Shown piece after piece: positions 18,323-21,858 of a stretch of DNA of 21,858 nucleotides. The stretch spans positions 1 to 21,858 of the forward strand of contig JAAPAO010000474.1 of assembly GCA_013115145.1 (NCBI GenBank), written 5' to 3'. The position numbers were made by a program, and so were the translations under genes. The DNA is from Perkinsus chesapeaki (taxonomy: Eukaryota; Perkinsozoa; Perkinsida; Perkinsidae). Within the stretch, counting starts at the first letter, position 1; each line of letters starts with the position of its first letter. The notes beneath the pieces are model-generated. The model had not been told where the DNA came from, did no database searches, and was given only the letters and a program-made list of their open reading frames with translations.

Positions 18323-21300
18323 GTCTGTTGCGATCAGTTACGCATTCAGGATCGGCTACGAGTTTCACAGTAAGCGTTCTGCTGCACTCAATACGAGCAG
18401 ATCAAATTGGTAGGTGCTTCAATGGAATCTTCTGGCGCAAGGGCTCAGCTCTGGACCTCCCGGAAGCCCACAACTTGCGCACGGTAAGTCGCGGATACTT
18501 CTGGAAAACTTCTGCCGGGAAACCAATGAATGGCTGAATGGTGAATGGTTTTGCACCATTCAGCCCTTCTTGCACCATTCCCCCTAGCTCGTCAGCGACG
18601 AGACGTCACAGACTGTGACCGACGGAGGAATCTTCGGCTGTCATCTTTGTTTTCTTGTGACCTAACTCGCACTGATCTAACTGCGGCATTGACGCTGGAG
18701 ACTGCTTTACTTCTGTCTATCCCAGTTGGTCATCGAATGACCCAGAAAAGTACGAAGCTGTCGGTTAAGCGATTCATTTCAAGTCTGGGAGATACACTCA
18801 AAACTTCTTTTGTCTCGGGGCTGCTGGCGAGATATATGGTGGATTTGAAAACTTGAAAAAGCTCACAAGAGATTCCCATGTGGTCTTGCAATCTTTGTCA
18901 TTTCGATGATGATAAATATGTCGCTTCAATGTTCTATGTATATCAACGGCTATACCATATACTGAAGCAATACGATACATGTTCCGGGTTTGTCCTAGGT
19001 GGAACTGACGAAATCAAAACACCCTTCCCGCATTCAAATTGTGTTCATCGCGGTAATGATTTCGGCTCATTCACGACGGAGCTCGAAAAGTGGCACAATC
19101 GACAGCGGCAGCTTGTTTCCGTAAGCTGCAGGAGGGAATGCACTGACTATGGTTGATTCTCAATCCACCTTGAAGCTCAGTGAATGGCCAAGTGTATCAC
19201 GCTTGTCGATATGCGTGGGAATGAAATCCTGTCTATCTTTCCTGAAATCCAGTTATCAATGCTAACTTCGACAATGTGCTCAGTAACTAGTCACCCACGA
19301 AAAATATGACTAGCATTCTCCTCGTGAGAGCTCTATGAGCGTAACATCAAAGACTTACCAACTTTCGTTGCCCACACACAACGCTAAGACCTCGGCGCTC
19401 GCTCAATGTCGTGTAAAATCGCCATCGCTGCTTGATAGCGTTAGTTGAGCTGATTCCCAGCGGAGCCCGAGGGTTTCAAGTTGAAACATCCAACGATGAG
19501 TTTTGCGTGCTGGTAAAACTCGCAAAGGCCGCCTATATCGATAAAGTGCTACTCCCCGTCTTACATTGCCAACAGGTCATACTGAATGAATCGCCCTCGA
19601 TAATATGTCTCCAAGAAGTAGACAGATTCCACGACTGGTTTCAGCCGGTCTTGGCAACGCATGGATACGAAGGAGTCTTCCAGCATAAAATCCGAGCACC
19701 TGGCCTCAAGCTAGGTTGGTTTAGGTAGGTTGTGCCCCGAAGCGAATCGGGGAGGAGCCTCGCCGGCACAGCTGTCAAGACAACCAGACGAAACCGGGAG
19801 ACTTTCTCCCGCACTGCTCGTGAAAAGTTGGTAGGGTTGTTTGTGATGCGTATTTCTGCCGTAGTAACGTATCTCCTAGCAGAGTGCACATCGTGTCATA
19901 ATTCCCCTCCCCGAGGGAAGTTCCCATTAATTTCTGTTAGTTGCACTAGTTTTTTTATCCTTATGAGTACATACTCTCGGCATTTTCTCGAAGTGCCTAA
20001 CTGCAGCTCGGCCAACAGCTGAAAAAGTTTCCTTTTTTCCTGTCAGTGATGGTACTTGTATTTTCTACAAAACCGAACATTGGAGCCTGGTAGAAGATCT
20101 TTCAACCATTGACGACGTGCTGCGTGCGCCGCTAGCCCTGGTCGTGCTTGAGCATAGAAATACTCGATCAGTAAGTTCTATGCTGCCTTGATTCTCATTC
20201 ACGGCGTTGCAGTAAGTTCTATGCTACCTTGATCATCAACCACGACGTTGATAATAAGTCACTAGTGATTCACTAGTAGTGAAGTCAAGAACTCTCGATG
20301 CAGGTATCGTTCAAGTTGGCTGTTGCATCAATTCACTTGAAAGCTGGAACCTCACAAGAATCTGATGAACGTCGACAGGAGCAACTGCAATGGTTGACCG
20401 GCAAGATAGACAGAGCCTCTGTTGCACACAATTCAGCGGTAAGTTTTCCGAGTAGGAGTGCGTGGAAATGTATGTAGTCGGCTACTTATGTCGGCAGAGG
20501 GACTTTCACCAGAAATCCTGTAGAAGTACCAATTCCTCAGCAAGAGTGAGCTCTCCCTACTCTACTTTATATTATAATAAATTATTTATCATTATTATTA
20601 TATATTCTCATTCAGTCTCATACTCTTCTGTACTGTATTTGATGAGGGCGTTGAACTGTAGGGTTTCTTTCGCACAGTAGAGCTCGGCAGAGGAGGGGCT
20701 AGAGATACTCTAACACTGAGTGGTATCGTAGCACTTCTATAAATATAGTGCTTAATAGCTCTACTGAAGCTAGTGTTGCGCTTTAGAATGACAGTCAAAC
20801 AATTGCTATCCTTTGGTCATGACGGGTGGAAATCCTTACTGTTCGTCCGCGAACACGCTACTGTATACAATAGAGAGTTGAGTTCGTATCACGAAAAGCG
20901 AACAGCTAGATCGGAGAACTAGAGGATATCAACTGGATACTATTAGCCATTTAACGACTGATTCTCCCCATTATGGATTCCCATAACTCCAGCGATATAG
21001 GTGAAAATGGTTATCCAGTTGGCGCTCTTCCGACAATAGGTGGCGCTGGTTTTCGTGATTAAAACAGAAAGCCACATTGGAGGAGTAGCAGCTTATAGGT
21101 ACTTGTTTGCGGTGACTTCAATGCAGAACCGACAGAGACCAGCATCCAAAGCATTGTCGAGACTAACGATTGGAAGTCCGTGTAAGTCACTTAGCCATCG
21201 CCTCCCAACTTGCGGTTCCTAGACGCCATTGAGATCAAAAATTGAGCTTTTTTGCTCTGCTACATCTATAATAAAAGTGACATGTCTCAACCCCGATTGA

Positions 21301-21652
21301 TATTCAGTCTCTTGCTCCATTCCTCTTTGCTTGCGAATTGTTGTTCACAGTTACTCATTCGGAACGTTTTCGGTCTTCCTCTAGGTATCCATTGGGAGAT
21401 GGTGACCGTCGCCCTACTACAGTACACCAGCGGAAGGGCATGGCAATAATACGACGACATATTGATTATATGTGGTAGGCTTATACAATTTCCTTGCTAG
21501 TCTACTATTTCGACTTTCGTAGCTGAAAAATTCACGCGCCAAGATATCAATAGATATGCATGAAACGGTTGATCGATTTAGTGTCATGTTTTCAATTCTC
21601 GTTGTAGTACTCATGTTTGGAATCTCGCTCGATAATAGTCAATATTGAGTGA
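18319..21652 (+). CDS. Nocturnin/CCR4-like endonuclease-exonuclease-phosphatase (EEP) enzyme, spliced, 3' end probably missing
   Basis: Known members of this fold are Mg-dependent deadenylases or nucleotide phosphatases. Phase-consistent exons: 18319-18369, 18414-18483, 18999-19120, 19576-19724, 20047-20170, 20304-20438, 21099-21181, 21385-21474, and possibly 21608 onward. Motifs in order: VLQWNLLAQG (metal-binding Asn), ELEKWHNRQRQLV, IICLQEVDRFHDWFQP (catalytic Glu), DGTCIFYK, VASIHLKAG with DERRQEQ (His), VLVCGDFNAEPTE (Asp, Asn) and RRHIDYMW. Their spacing fits nocturnin-type proteins better than CCR4 with leucine-rich repeats or ANGEL. The terminal S-D-H motif is not found before 21858, so the last exon probably lies beyond the window. 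The ATG at 18319 gives a 17-residue leader directly before the first beta strand; an in-frame upstream extension is possible. Exon 4 could instead end at 19714. At the 21474/21608 junction the expected WYS is obtained only with one extra G. No organellar signal is evident. Confidence 0.85.
18532..18565. repeat. 12-bp perfect inverted repeat in an EEP-gene intron
   Basis: ggctgaatggtg (18532-18543) and caccattcagcc (18554-18565) around a 10-base loop, inside the 515-nt intron after exon 2. A further partial arm (gcaccatt) follows at 18573. Confidence 0.8.
20169..20250 (+). repeat. 41-bp tandem duplication carrying a splice donor
   Basis: Units 20169-20209 and 20210-20250 both start cagtaagttctatgct and end gttg, with a few mismatches between. 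The first unit straddles the end of EEP exon 5: its GTAAGT at 20171 is the donor. The second unit repeats the same donor at 20212. Confidence 0.85.
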
Positions 21653-21704
21653 GAAATCGAAAAAATGCGAAATATTCTATTTCATTGCGTCGGGCTGTGA
21701 TAGC

Positions 21705-21858
21705 GTAGCATCACTTTCACTAGTACTAATTCACATAGTCACTAGTAGCATCACTTTCACTAGTACTAATTCACATATTCGCTAGTAGCATCACTTTCAC
21801 TAGTACTAATTCACATAGTCACTAGTAGCATCACTTTCACTAGTACTAATTCACATAA
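21705..21858. repeat. 40-bp tandem satellite (almost four units, cut by the window end)
   Basis: Units start with gtagcatcactttcactagt at 21705, 21745, 21785 and 21825. They are nearly identical (for example tagtcac against tattcgc). Each contains tcactagt and tagtacta motifs that are close to palindromic. The array continues beyond the window or ends near it. Confidence 0.95.

Noticed and set aside
18545-18856. 103-codon open frame in the first large EEP intron
   Set aside because: Exons 18414-18483 and 18999-19120 join in phase and give correct family spacing without it.
19432-19575. Upstream part of the open frame containing LQEVD, as if it were exon
   Set aside because: The family alignment goes directly from RQRQLVS to VILNESPSIICLQEVD across the intron 19121-19575; the extra residues would be an unexplained insertion.
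1-21858. Dinoflagellate-type spliced-leader sequence, CRISPR array, rRNA genes or bacterial operons
   Set aside because: Looked for and not seen: no leader-like string, no spaced short repeats other than the 40-bp satellite, and no rRNA-like stretch.

Overview
The window looks like nuclear DNA of a unicellular eukaryote. Its genes are interrupted by GT-AG introns, it holds a degraded non-LTR retrotransposon, coding islands are separated by kilobases of non-coding DNA, and there is no operon or ribosome-binding-site logic. A tandem family of secreted-type subtilisin proteases, small introns and mid-range base composition would fit an alveolate such as Perkinsus. That assignment is inference; no marker here proves it.

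Left third (1-9020): a tandem array of three subtilase (peptidase family S8) copies on the + strand, about 3.8-4.3 kb apart and with related 3' flanks. Copy A (55-777) has lost everything upstream of the catalytic-His block. Copy B (3546-4544) and copy C (7811-8806) keep the whole Asp/His/Asn/Ser set. Copy C has had its 5' end rebuilt: a relic of the B-type N-terminus lies at 7378-7473, and an interleaved inverted repeat (order A-B-A'-B', 7597-7885) now supplies the start of its reading frame. The spacers are mostly non-coding and carry several strong palindromes, the largest at 5873-5949.

Centre (9179-10441, minus strand): the 3' part of a LINE-type element, with an RNase H domain followed by a C-x-C-x8-H-x4-C motif. 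One in-frame TGA breaks the RNase H domain. A 23-bp tandem duplication and simple repeats mark further decay upstream.

Right half (12140-21858, plus strand): spliced genes. From 12140 to 14721 a chain of short exons with mostly 29-90 nt introns encodes a protein I do not recognise. From 16574 to 17382 there is coding-like sequence with stops and a frame change (pseudogene, old retroelement or unresolved exons). From 18319 to the right end lies a multi-exon gene for an endonuclease/exonuclease/phosphatase (EEP) enzyme closest to the nocturnin/CCR4 group. Eight exons carry the WN-x-LA, LQEVD, DG-x-C-x-F, HLK, GDFNAEP and R-x-IDY motifs in order; the last motif (S-D-H) is not in the window, so the gene probably runs off the end. 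A 40-bp satellite begins at 21705.

The most unusual items are the A-B-A'-B' repeat at the start of subtilase C, the gene-conversion mosaic of copy A, the duplicated splice donor at 20169-20250, the AG|GT acceptor habit of the EEP gene, and four candidate introns whose reading frames close only if one extra G is retained. I see no complete, previously undescribed multi-gene system.
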